From positions 1-5,496 of the forward strand of contig NZ_SMMD01000675.1 of the NCBI RefSeq assembly GCF_009711475.1: a stretch of DNA of 5,496 bases, in the 5' to 3' direction. The translations under genes were made by a program, and so were the position numbers. The first letter of the stretch is position 1. The number at the start of each line of letters is the position of its first letter. This DNA comes from Fulvivirga aurantia (GTDB taxonomy: Bacteria > Bacteroidota > Bacteroidia > Cytophagales > Cyclobacteriaceae). The notes beneath the pieces were generated by a model, which saw only the letters and a list, made by a program, of their open reading frames with translations, did no database searches and had not been told where the DNA came from. Shown piece after piece: positions 1-5,496 of this stretch.

Positions 1-32
1 GTATGCGTAAGTTATAATGATTCTCAACCCCT

Positions 33-67
33 AAGCCATACCAAGCCTCGAAGGCTTAGTATGGCTT
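33..67. repeat. Stem-loop 1 of the AGGCTTAGT family
   Basis: Arms AAGCCATACCAAGCCT (33-48) and AGGCTTAGTATGGCTT (52-67) form a 16-bp stem around the three-base loop CGA. There is one mismatch, which would be a G-U pair in RNA made from the minus strand. This is the longest stem of the four. Confidence 0.85.
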
Positions 68-87
68 GTCAATATCTCTTCGTTTTC

Positions 88-113
88 GTCATCCCTACGC
101 AGGCAGAGATCTC
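88..113. repeat. REP-like palindrome, copy 1 (degenerate)
   Basis: Shares GTCATCCCT-CG-AGGCAG-GATCTC with the copy at 174. Its stem (ATCCCTAC against GCAGAGAT, loop GCAG) has two mismatches, and both become G-U wobbles in minus-strand RNA. From memory, this resembles a family of short palindromic repeats scattered between Bacteroidetes genes. Genome-wide copy number would confirm it. Confidence 0.75.
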
Positions 114-128
114 TTTTAGCTTAAAAGC

Positions 129-153
129 TTACTAATCCTCGAAGGCTTAGTAA
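129..153. repeat. Stem-loop 2 of the AGGCTTAGT family
   Basis: Arms TTACTAATCCT (129-139) and AGGCTTAGTAA (143-153) form an 11-bp stem with one central mismatch and loop CGA. The arms are identical to those of the stem-loop at 216-240. Confidence 0.8.
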
Positions 154-173
154 TCAAGGGTCTAATCGTTTAC

Positions 174-200
174 GTCATCCCTGCGTAGGCAGGGATCTCC
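174..200. repeat. REP-like palindrome, copy 2 (perfect stem)
   Basis: ATCCCTGC (177-184) pairs perfectly with GCAGGGAT (189-196) around the loop GTAG, within the core GTCATCCCTGCGTAGGCAGG and followed by GATCTCC. It starts 86 bp after the first copy. As for copy 1, the family assignment rests on resemblance from memory to short Bacteroidetes intergenic palindromes. Confidence 0.8.
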
Positions 201-215
201 TCTTCGTTTAGATGC

Positions 216-240
216 TTACTAATCCTGAAAGGCTTAGTAA
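216..240. repeat. Stem-loop 3 of the AGGCTTAGT family
   Basis: Arms TTACTAATCCT (216-226) and AGGCTTAGTAA (230-240) surround the loop GAA. There is a single internal mismatch at the same place as in stem-loop 2. Confidence 0.8.
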
Positions 241-266
241 ATAGGGGTCTTATATTTTATTTAAAC

Positions 267-295
267 ACTAACCAAGCCTCAAAGGCTTAGTTAGT
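267..295 (-). terminator. Stem-loop 4, candidate transcript end of the pirin gene
   Basis: Arms ACTAACCAAGCCT (267-279) and AGGCTTAGTTAGT (283-295) form a 13-bp stem with loop CAA. The single C-A mismatch is a G-U pair in minus-strand RNA, so the hairpin is fully paired in the pirin transcript. It begins 21 bp after the pirin stop codon. The sequence after the stem on the minus strand (GTTTAAATAAAATATAAG) is AT-rich but lacks a true run of T. It may therefore be a weak terminator, a 3' end stabiliser or simply another copy of the repeat. Confidence 0.45.
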
Positions 296-316
296 ATAGG
301 ATCGTCACTTTTCTCT

Positions 317-1333
317 TTACTTACTCACTTCTTTACCATCGGCAAACCTTGCAAAGCGGTTTTTATTCTTATCGTGAACGTGATCAATAGACGGCCATGG
401 CCAGCCACCAAATTGAGTTTGCTGAAATTCGTGGATGGCCTCTTGAATTTCTTGCTGTGTGTTCATTACAAATGGTCCATACTGCACAACAGGTTCATTA
501 ATAGATTTTCCTTGTAATAATAAAATTTCAGCAGGTTGGTTGCCATTTTCAATCTTAACCTCTTTTTCGGCAGCAAGAGCTACTGCATGATAGTTTTTCA
601 CTGACTCTCCATTAACATCAATGGTGTCACCCTTAAAGAAATATATCGTTCGATTGGCTTCTTCCGAAGCGGTAGGCAACGTATAGTTTGCATTTGGCTC
701 TATGGCAATAGTCCAGATGGCTACTTCATTTTGCGGGTCAGCCGCCCAGGAGTTAGGTGCTGGGGCTGGGGCTGTATGCTCACCGATACTACCTGCCATA
801 ATTTTAACTTCAGTGGTTTGACCATTCTCATCTACATGTTTATGTATGGGTATGTCTTCATGCCAAAGCATGGCAAAATGAGGGGCAGCCATTTTATTCT
901 TTTTAGGCAAATTCAACCATATCTGAAAAAGCTCAAAAGGATTTTCTTCCTCTTTCTTAAGTAGAGGAAACATCTCACTATGTTGTACTCCTTTGCCTGC
1001 CGTCATCCACTGTACATCGCCATTGCCAAATCTCCCGGCTGCGCCTAATGAGTCTGAGTGATCGATCAATCCTTTTCTAGCGATGGTGACCGTCTCAAAA
1101 CCACGGTGCGGGTGTGCAGGAAAACCGGGTACGGTCTGACCATGGTACATCCTAAAGCCATCTTTTACAACAAAATCGTTCCCTAGATTTCTGCCGGCAA
1201 GCGATGCATCGGGTCCGAGTTGTTCATTACCCTTAGGATAGAAATCTTCATGATGAACACAAAATAGAAATGGATCACTGGTTTCCCACGGAAAGCCTAA
1301 TGCCTTGATACTCTTTATCGCTGATTTAGCCAT
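317..1333 (-). CDS. Pirin family protein (bicupin)
   Basis: A 338-residue pirin-family protein, expected to be cytoplasmic because no signal peptide is present. Pirins are two-domain cupins that bind one metal, usually iron, in the N-terminal barrel. Members have been described as transcription cofactors or quercetin 2,3-dioxygenases, so the substrate or partner here is unknown. The N-terminal cupin carries [10 protein letters not shown] (from residue 74) and [16 protein letters not shown] (105-120). H74, H76, H118 and E120 match the four metal ligands of human pirin (His56, His58, His101, Glu103), so the metal site looks intact. The C-terminal barrel ends with the typical GPFVMNT motif, an E/Q-rich helix and FGGWPWP. 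The protein is somewhat longer than the roughly 230-300 residues of many pirins, with extra sequence at 175-200 (including APAPAP) and at the C-terminus. The ATG is supported because the conserved region begins soon after it. The gene is third in a minus-strand group, 66 bp after ywbE, and its start lies inside a long inverted repeat. Confidence 0.95.
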   Translation of the reverse strand: MAKSAIKSIKALGFPWETSDPFLFCVHHEDFYPKGNEQLGPDASLAGRNLGNDFVVKDGFRMYHGQTVPGFPAHPHRGFETVTIARKGLIDHSDSLGAAGRFGNGDVQWMTAGKGVQHSEMFPLLKKEEENPFELFQIWLNLPKKNKMAAPHFAMLWHEDIPIHKHVDENGQTTEVKIMAGSIGEHTAPAPAPNSWAADPQNEVAIWTIAIEPNANYTLPTASEEANRTIYFFKGDTIDVNGESVKNYHAVALAAEKEVKIENGNQPAEILLLQGKSINEPVVQYGPFVMNTQQEIQEAIHEFQQTQFGGWPWPSIDHVHDKNKNRFARFADGKEVSK

Positions 1334-1377
1334 CGTTGTATGATTTAATGTTACAACATTAAACGATAAATCAGCGA
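1318..1377 (-). promoter_or_regulatory. Long imperfect inverted repeat spanning the pirin start codon
   Basis: All 23 bases of the arm at 1355-1377 find complements in 1318-1352, in three ordered blocks: TCGCTGATTTA (1318-1328) with 1367-1377, TCGTT (1333-1337) with 1362-1366, and TAATGTT (1346-1352) with 1355-1361. Two bulges on one side (1329-1332 and 1338-1345) interrupt the pairing. The innermost part can also be read as a perfect 9-bp dyad, TTTAATGTT-AC-AACATTAAA (1344-1363). In the mRNA the start AUG (1333-1331) sits at the edge of the small bulge, and codons 2-5 pair with the leader. This could hide the translation start or be a protein-binding operator. The complementarity is seen directly; any function is inference. 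Confidence 0.5.
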
Positions 1378-1399
1378 ATCTGTTTTCTTAATTATACTG

Positions 1400-1597
1400 C
1401 TAATCAAGTATGTTTTTTACCCGACCAACAATACCATCTTCGAGCATCACTTTTATACCATGTGTATGATTCGCATTTTTAGTTAATATGCGTTTTACCA
1501 CACCTTCGGTGAGTTCACCACTTCTTTGGTGATGCTTTTGAACAACTTCTACTGTTTGACCGATTGCAATATCGGCCCTCTTTCTACCGTCTGCCAT
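1400..1597 (-). CDS. ywbE: YwbE family protein (DUF2196)
   Basis: A 65-residue small basic protein matching the YwbE family, which is close to this length throughout, so it appears complete. Family hallmarks run along the whole chain: an N-terminal GRKRADIAIGQTVEVV block (4-19), HQRSGELTEGVVKRILT (23-39), and HGIKVMLEDGIVGRVKNI (46-63). The alternating hydrophobic and charged pattern suggests a small all-beta fold like other short nucleic-acid-associated domains. That is inference, since no function is established for the family that I know of. Its ATG lies only 2 bp beyond the stop codon of the STAS-like gene, so the two are almost certainly co-transcribed and probably translationally coupled. 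No clear Shine-Dalgarno sequence precedes the start, as is usual in Bacteroidetes. The gene symbol is by family resemblance to Bacillus YwbE. Confidence 0.9.
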   Translation of the reverse strand: MADGRKRADIAIGQTVEVVQKHHQRSGELTEGVVKRILTKNANHTHGIKVMLEDGIVGRVKNILD

Positions 1598-1599
1598 AG

Positions 1600-2028
1600 T
1601 TAAGATAAGATATACGCGAGTGCATCTTCTGGTTTAGAACATAATTTTGTGGGCCTTCCGGTCACTCTAATCACCATATTTAAGTAATATTTCTTAAAAG
1701 GCGAAGCATCAGTTACTACTCCGGTTTTATCGATACCAAGTGCGGCAGCTTTTGGAGAGATATGTTTTTCAAAATGCTTTCTACCTTCTACTGAAACTAT
1801 TCCTTGATTTCTTATATCAGAATAAAAGCCTATCACCTGGTTTTTCTCGGCAAACGCAATGAGAGATTCAAATAGTTCTATATATTGTTCTTTGGTAAAG
1901 TTGCCCTGCCATACGATGCCGAGTAGTTTTAGAGTGGGTGAGTAGTACGCTTTCACATACTTTTCTTCCTTTATCAACCGATCATCATGTATCAATTCAT
2001 CGATGCCAACCTGCATAGTTTTTTCCAT
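1600..2028 (-). CDS. Hypothetical STAS/SpoIIAA-like domain protein
   Basis: A 142-residue protein without signal peptide or membrane segment. The pattern resembles the STAS/SpoIIAA-like alpha/beta proteins common as hypotheticals in Bacteroidetes. A strand pair YVKAYYSP...LLGIVWQG (24-42) is followed by a helix starting TKEQYIELFESLIAFAEKN (45-63), a strand leading into FYSDIRNQGIVS (68-79), then KHFEKHISPKAAALGIDKTGVV (84-105) and a final strand and helix. The SDIRNQG segment corresponds to the acidic-strand-to-loop region of such domains. It is not obviously a partner-switch antagonist, because no serine typical of an anti-anti-sigma phosphorylation site can be singled out. It is the first gene of the minus-strand group and is followed after 2 bp by ywbE. 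The start at 2028 is used because it is the outermost ATG; Met5 is an alternative. The fold assignment is moderate and the function is unknown. Confidence 0.75.
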   Translation of the reverse strand: MEKTMQVGIDELIHDDRLIKEEKYVKAYYSPTLKLLGIVWQGNFTKEQYIELFESLIAFAEKNQVIGFYSDIRNQGIVSVEGRKHFEKHISPKAAALGIDKTGVVTDASPFKKYYLNMVIRVTGRPTKLCSKPEDALAYILS

Positions 2029-2161
2029 TTTAAATTTTCAAATAGCTACAATAGTAATGATTTTATCAAAAAGATAAACGACAAATTTAAAGTCATTAGA
2101 TGTGGCGGTGTATTCCTAATTGAAAGTTGCTAACTTTTCGCCTTCAAAAAAGAAACCTAGA
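2029..2161. promoter_or_regulatory. Divergent intergenic region between the STAS-like gene and the M28 peptidase gene
   Basis: Both gene groups must start transcription from this 133-bp AT-rich stretch. It contains a small dyad, TTTATC-AAAAA-GATAAA (2062-2078). I could not find a convincing Bacteroidetes promoter pair (TTTG with TAnnTTTG at the right distance) on either strand. TACTATTG on the minus strand and TAGATGTG on the plus strand are near matches to the -7 element but lack a partner. Promoter positions are therefore not assigned. Confidence 0.4.
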
Positions 2162-3856
2162 ATGAAAAAGTATATATGGATTGCCTGCCTATTCTTCATG
2201 GCTTGCGGAGGCACACAGGAAGATGCCGAAACGAAGCTCTCAAAACTGGTAAATGACAAAATATCTGGAGAGCAAGCCTATGTGACTACTGCTTTTGTTG
2301 AACAATTTTGGCGTATTGTCGGCAATACAGGATTCGATTCTAGTATTTACAAAGTGGTGAGTGACTTGGAGAAAGCCGGGTTTGTAAATGAAGATGTGGC
2401 AACAGATTCAAATCGATTTACTTACCGCATAGAGCGCAGAGATTTAGATGAGCCAACCTGGGAGCCTGTAAATGCTGAAGTTTCATTTTCAGGCGAAGAT
2501 GAGCCATTATTGGCTTTTAGTACAAACAGAAATATGATAGCCGTAAACTCTTACAGTATCAAAACAACAACTCCGGTAGTTTTTGCAGATAGTCTTTCGG
2601 CTATCGATAATATAGATGTAAAAGGCAAGCTGGTATTTGCAGAAACGCACCCCTACAATCTATACAAAAAGGCTATTGTAGAAGCGGGAGCCCTCGGCAT
2701 CATCACTTACAATAACCCTGATTATTTAAATCCGGAAGAGAATGTGACATCTATCCAGTTTAGGAGTATTCCCAAAGACTCTGTGAGAAAACCTTTTGGT
2801 ATTGTGCTTTCATATGAAGCAAAAGAGCAGCTCAAAAAGCGACTCGCTGATGGGCCAGTTTCCCTTGATGTAATGGTAAATACAAAGATTTATGAATCTA
2901 AGGAACTCACGATAGTAGCAGATATAAAAGGTGCAAGTTACCCAGAAGAGCGACTTGTATTTAGTGCGCATGTGCAGGAGCCGGGAGCCAACGACAATGC
3001 TACAGGAGTTGGCGTAGCACTGGAAATGGCGACAGCTACGGCAGAGCTTATAAAATCTGGTGATTTGGAGATTGACAGAACTTTAACTTTTCTATGGGGA
3101 GATGAAATTGTGTCGACTAACAGATACGTGCAGGAGAATGCTGGAAGAGCAAAAAATATAAAGTGGGGTATAAGCCTTGACATGGTCGGAGAGAATACGG
3201 ACATAACAGGAGGCTCATTCTTAATAGAGAAAATGCCAGACCCAAGTGCCATCTGGACACGCGGTAAAGACAATCATACCGAATGGGGCGCTGCAGAAAT
3301 CAGTTTGGAAGATATGCAACCGCATTATTTAAACGACTTTGTGACTAATCGATTTAAAAAACAGGGCGAATTAGCAGGCTGGGAGGTAAACACAAATCCT
3401 TTTGAGGGGGGAAGTGATCATGTGCCTTTCTTAAAAGCAGATATACCTGGCGTTTTGTTTTGGCATTTTACGGACCAGTTTTACCACACAGACAACGACA
3501 GGTTAGATAAAGTCTCTAAAGAAACACTAAAAAATGTGGGAACTGCTGCCTTAATCTCTGCTTATACCTTATTAAATGCCGATGAAGAAATGGCGAAAAA
3601 AATTATCTCTGAAGTTGAGGTAGCAGCATTAGCCAGGCTGAAAGATGAGAAAACAGAGGGCGATAAAGCCGTTCAATCAGGAGCTACTGTAGAATCACAA
3701 GTAGAAATTATCAACGCCTGGGAAGATTGGTATTTGAAAGCACTTGCCAGTACAGAAGATTTGGTACAAGACAAATCGCAAATTGTAGGTGAAATAGAAA
3801 GTGCGCAGGAGAGAGTGCGAGAAGCAGCGGCAGAATACAAACAACAATTAAAATAA
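2162..3856 (+). CDS. M28 family zinc metallopeptidase, PA-domain lipoprotein
   Basis: A 564-residue probable aminopeptidase anchored by lipid outside the cytoplasm. The N-terminus MKKYIWIACLFFMAC is a lipoprotein signal peptide with a lipobox ending at Cys15. A PA domain lies at about 135-240 (VKGKLVFAET, AGALGIITYN). The M28 catalytic domain follows from about 262 to 480. Likely metal ligands are H270, D278 in GANDNATG, E315, D340 in LDMVGE, and H442 in YHTDND, with GSDHVPF at 417-423 nearby. Compared with Streptomyces griseus aminopeptidase, the usual HxD aspartate is Q272 and the general-base glutamate position is D314 (GDE), which may affect activity or be a subfamily trait. The C-terminal 85 residues are charged and helical. 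The ATG at 2162 is preferred over the TTG at 2120 because it begins exactly at the signal peptide. A second exported peptidase gene follows after 10 bp, suggesting an operon for peptide degradation. Confidence 0.93.
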   Translation: MKKYIWIACLFFMACGGTQEDAETKLSKLVNDKISGEQAYVTTAFVEQFWRIVGNTGFDSSIYKVVSDLEKAGFVNEDVATDSNRFTYRIERRDLDEPTWEPVNAEVSFSGEDEPLLAFSTNRNMIAVNSYSIKTTTPVVFADSLSAIDNIDVKGKLVFAETHPYNLYKKAIVEAGALGIITYNNPDYLNPEENVTSIQFRSIPKDSVRKPFGIVLSYEAKEQLKKRLADGPVSLDVMVNTKIYESKELTIVADIKGASYPEERLVFSAHVQEPGANDNATGVGVALEMATATAELIKSGDLEIDRTLTFLWGDEIVSTNRYVQENAGRAKNIKWGISLDMVGENTDITGGSFLIEKMPDPSAIWTRGKDNHTEWGAAEISLEDMQPHYLNDFVTNRFKKQGELAGWEVNTNPFEGGSDHVPFLKADIPGVLFWHFTDQFYHTDNDRLDKVSKETLKNVGTAALISAYTLLNADEEMAKKIISEVEVAALARLKDEKTEGDKAVQSGATVESQVEIINAWEDWYLKALASTEDLVQDKSQIVGEIESAQERVREAAAEYKQQLK

Positions 3857-3866
3857 GAGTTAAAGC

Positions 3867-5496
3867 ATGTATATCATGAGGTCAGTTTTGCTACTAGCAT
3901 TAATCATCGGTACTGTTGTACCATCAGTAGGACAGCAATTTAACAGACAAGACAGTTTGCGCGGTTCTATCACAGAAGAGCGTGCCTGGTGGGATTTGTT
4001 GCATTATCACTTAGACATAAAGGTGGACCCTGCGGCTAAATCAATTGAAGGGAAAAATACTGTCACTTATAAGGTGCTGGACTCATCTGATTACATGCAA
4101 ATTGACCTTCAGTCGCCTATGACATTGGATAAGGCGATGCAAAATGGTAAAGAATTGACTCTCAAGCATGAAGGCAATGCACATTTTATAAAAATGCCGG
4201 AAGACTTAAAAATGGGTAACGAGTATCAACTCGAACTTCACTTCAAAGGAAAACCAAAGGAAGCTGAAAATGCGCCATGGGATGGAGGTATCACCTGGGC
4301 AACAGATAGCAGCGGCTTGCCATTTGTGGCTTCTGCCAATCAAGGGATCGGAGCCAGTGTATGGTGGCCCAACAAGGACCACCCTTATGACGAGCCAAAT
4401 AATGGGGTGCTGTTGAGTGTAGAAGTTCCGGAAAATCTTATGAATGTATCTAATGGAAGGTTGATAAAAACAGAGAAAAACAAGAAGGCCAAAACAAAAA
4501 CTTACCACTGGGAAGTAAAAAATCCAATCAATAACTACGGTGTCAACATCAATGTGGGTGATTATGTGCACTTTGGTGAAAAATATGAAGGCGCAAACGG
4601 AGTGCTTGATATGGATTATTATGTGTTGAGTTACAACCTTGAGAAAGCTAAAAAGCAGTTTGCAGACGCTAAACGCACAATTGAAGCTTTTGAGCATTGG
4701 TTTGGGGCCTATCCATTTTACGAGGACAGCTACAAGTTGGTGGAAGTACCTTATCTGGGCATGGAACACCAAAGCTCTGTCACCTATGGTAATGGTTATC
4801 AAAATGGTTACCGAGGCGGAGACCTTAGTGCATCGGGTTGGGGGTTGAAGTTTGATTTTATCATAATTCATGAAACAGGCCATGAGTGGTTTGCCAATAG
4901 CATAACCAACAGCGATGTAGCTGATATGTGGCTGCACGAAAGCTTTACCGCCTATTCTGAAAACCTTTACTTGGAGTATCATTTTGGTAAAGAGGCCGGG
5001 CATGAATATGTGAGAGGCACAAGAATTTCAATTAACAACGACAGACCTATAATTGGTACATATAATGTCCACCACGAAGGCTCAGGTGATATGTACTATA
5101 AAGGAGCTAATATGTTGCACACCATTCGATACATTATAAATGATGACTCAAAATGGAGAGAAATTTTAAGAGGATTGAATAAAGAGTTTTACCATCAAAC
5201 AGTTTCCAGCGAGCAAGTTGAAAAATACATGAGCGAAACCTCCGGTATCGATCTGTCAAAGGTATTTGATCAGTATTTGCGAACTACCATGGTGCCAACA
5301 TTGGCCTACTTTGAGAAAGAGGGGAAGCTATTTTATAAATGGGAAAACGTAGTAGAGAATTTTGACATGCCAATAGTTTTATTAGTTAATAATGAGCCAA
5401 GAAAGATAACCCCTGGTAGTAATTGGCAGCTTTTAGACATTTCGGGAGATACCTCACAAATAAAAATACACCCGGATTACTATGTCGGACTCCTAC
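3867..5496 (+). CDS. M1 family zinc metallopeptidase (aminopeptidase N/LTA4H-like), 3' end cut by window
   Basis: An open frame of 543 codons running off the window edge. It begins with a signal peptide (MYIMRSVLLLALIIGTVVPS, probable cleavage near SVG-QQ), so the product is exported to the periplasm or beyond; no lipobox cysteine is seen. The N-terminal beta domain (about 45-240) contains WWDLLHYHLDIKVDP. The catalytic domain has GMEHQ (298-302) in place of the classical GAMEN, then HETGHEWFAN with zinc ligands H335 and H339 and catalytic E336. The third ligand is E358 in WLHESF, exactly the HEXXH-X18-E spacing. The likely catalytic tyrosine is Y410 in DMYYKGANMLHTIR. All key residues are present, so it should be active. 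The last visible residues (IHPDYYVGLL) look like the closing strand of this shorter Bacteroidetes-type M1 group, so few codons are probably missing. ATG 3876 is an alternative start. It lies 10 bp after the M28 gene and is probably co-transcribed with it. Confidence 0.95.
   Translation, partial: MYIMRSVLLLALIIGTVVPSVGQQFNRQDSLRGSITEERAWWDLLHYHLDIKVDPAAKSIEGKNTVTYKVLDSSDYMQIDLQSPMTLDKAMQNGKELTLKHEGNAHFIKMPEDLKMGNEYQLELHFKGKPKEAENAPWDGGITWATDSSGLPFVASANQGIGASVWWPNKDHPYDEPNNGVLLSVEVPENLMNVSNGRLIKTEKNKKAKTKTYHWEVKNPINNYGVNINVGDYVHFGEKYEGANGVLDMDYYVLSYNLEKAKKQFADAKRTIEAFEHWFGAYPFYEDSYKLVEVPYLGMEHQSSVTYGNGYQNGYRGGDLSASGWGLKFDFIIIHETGHEWFANSITNSDVADMWLHESFTAYSENLYLEYHFGKEAGHEYVRGTRISINNDRPIIGTYNVHHEGSGDMYYKGANMLHTIRYIINDDSKWREILRGLNKEFYHQTVSSEQVEKYMSETSGIDLSKVFDQYLRTTMVPTLAYFEKEGKLFYKWENVVENFDMPIVLLVNNEPRKITPGSNWQLLDISGDTSQIKIHPDYYVGLL

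Larger units (their letters stand above)
1..316. repeat. Gene-free intergenic array of alternating hairpins and REP-like palindromes
   Basis: No credible coding region is visible here. The stretch is a mosaic of short repeats in the order stem-loop, REP-like palindrome, stem-loop, REP-like palindrome, stem-loop, stem-loop. A composite unit of about 86-87 bp (palindrome, spacer, stem-loop, then GGGTCT) occurs twice in tandem, near 88-173 and 174-259. The GGGTCT at 158-163 recurs at 245-250, and CTCTTCGTTT at 76-85 recurs at 200-209. The array lies directly downstream of the minus-strand pirin gene, so it would be its 3' untranslated region if transcription reads through. Bases 1-30 show nothing recognisable. 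The repeats are seen directly; a role in transcript ending or stability is inference. Confidence 0.85.

Noticed and set aside
33..295. CRISPR array
   Set aside because: The repeats are two different palindromes with unequal spacing (H3 to H4 is about half the earlier interval), and the intervening sequences are themselves repeated rather than unique.
731..964. A 77-codon plus-strand open frame
   Set aside because: It lies antisense inside the pirin gene and has a low-complexity, Phe/Leu-rich end with no family resemblance.
1344..1363. Intrinsic terminator after ywbE
   Set aside because: The stem is almost all A-T pairs with a minimal loop and no following T run, so it would be a poor terminator.
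1391..1396. TATAAT on the minus strand as a sigma70 -10 box for the pirin gene
   Set aside because: No -35 element lies at a suitable distance, and Bacteroidetes primary promoters use a different consensus. It is mentioned only as context for the leader hairpin.
2120..2161. TTG start giving 14 extra residues on the M28 peptidase
   Set aside because: The extra residues would precede a perfect lipoprotein signal peptide that begins with the ATG at 2162; a lipoprotein signal should be N-terminal.
2938..3273. A 111-codon open frame on the minus strand
   Set aside because: It is antisense to the conserved M28 metal-site region, and its composition is that of a shadow frame.
4639..4848. A 69-codon open frame in another plus-strand frame
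   Set aside because: It overlaps the M1 coding region, which carries the GMEHQ motif in the real frame.
4206..5003. A 265-codon open frame on the minus strand
   Set aside because: It lies entirely antisense to the M1 peptidase catalytic domain, whose motifs are clear on the plus strand. Its translation is rich in Ile, Phe, Val and Cys with no recognisable family.

Overview
The window looks like ordinary chromosomal DNA from a Bacteroidetes bacterium, probably Cytophagales or a relative. This is inferred from protein style (a lipoprotein M28 peptidase next to a GMEHQ/HETGH-type M1 peptidase), moderate to low GC, AT-rich translation starts without strong Shine-Dalgarno sequences, and an intergenic repeat of the GTCATCCCTGC...GCAGGGAT type that I associate with this phylum. 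The genus cannot be fixed from the sequence alone.

Layout. Bases 1-316 hold no gene but are packed with structure: four related stem-loops sharing the arm AGGCTTAGT, interleaved with two copies of a second, REP-like palindrome. Three genes follow on the minus strand, in transcription order: a small STAS/SpoIIAA-like protein (2028-1600), a 65-residue YwbE-family protein (1597-1400, only 2 bp after it) and a pirin-family cupin (1333-317). Between ywbE and the pirin gene lies a long imperfect inverted repeat (1318-1377) that reaches across the pirin start codon. A divergent intergenic region (2029-2161) separates this group from two plus-strand genes: a lipoprotein M28 metallopeptidase with a PA domain (2162-3856) and, 10 bp later, an M1 metallopeptidase with a signal peptide (3867 to the window edge, probably lacking only its last residues).

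How the genes may work together. The plus-strand pair looks like a two-gene operon for exported zinc peptidases, fitting peptide breakdown outside the cytoplasm. The minus-strand group has no obvious shared pathway: pirins are metal-binding cupins of regulatory or quercetinase-like function, and YwbE and the STAS-like protein have no settled role. No mobile element, CRISPR array, RNA gene or defence system was seen. The most notable non-coding signals are the hairpin array at 1-316 and the start-codon-spanning inverted repeat at 1318-1377. In the proteins, the most notable signal is the altered M28 active site (Q at the usual HxD aspartate, D at the usual general-base glutamate).
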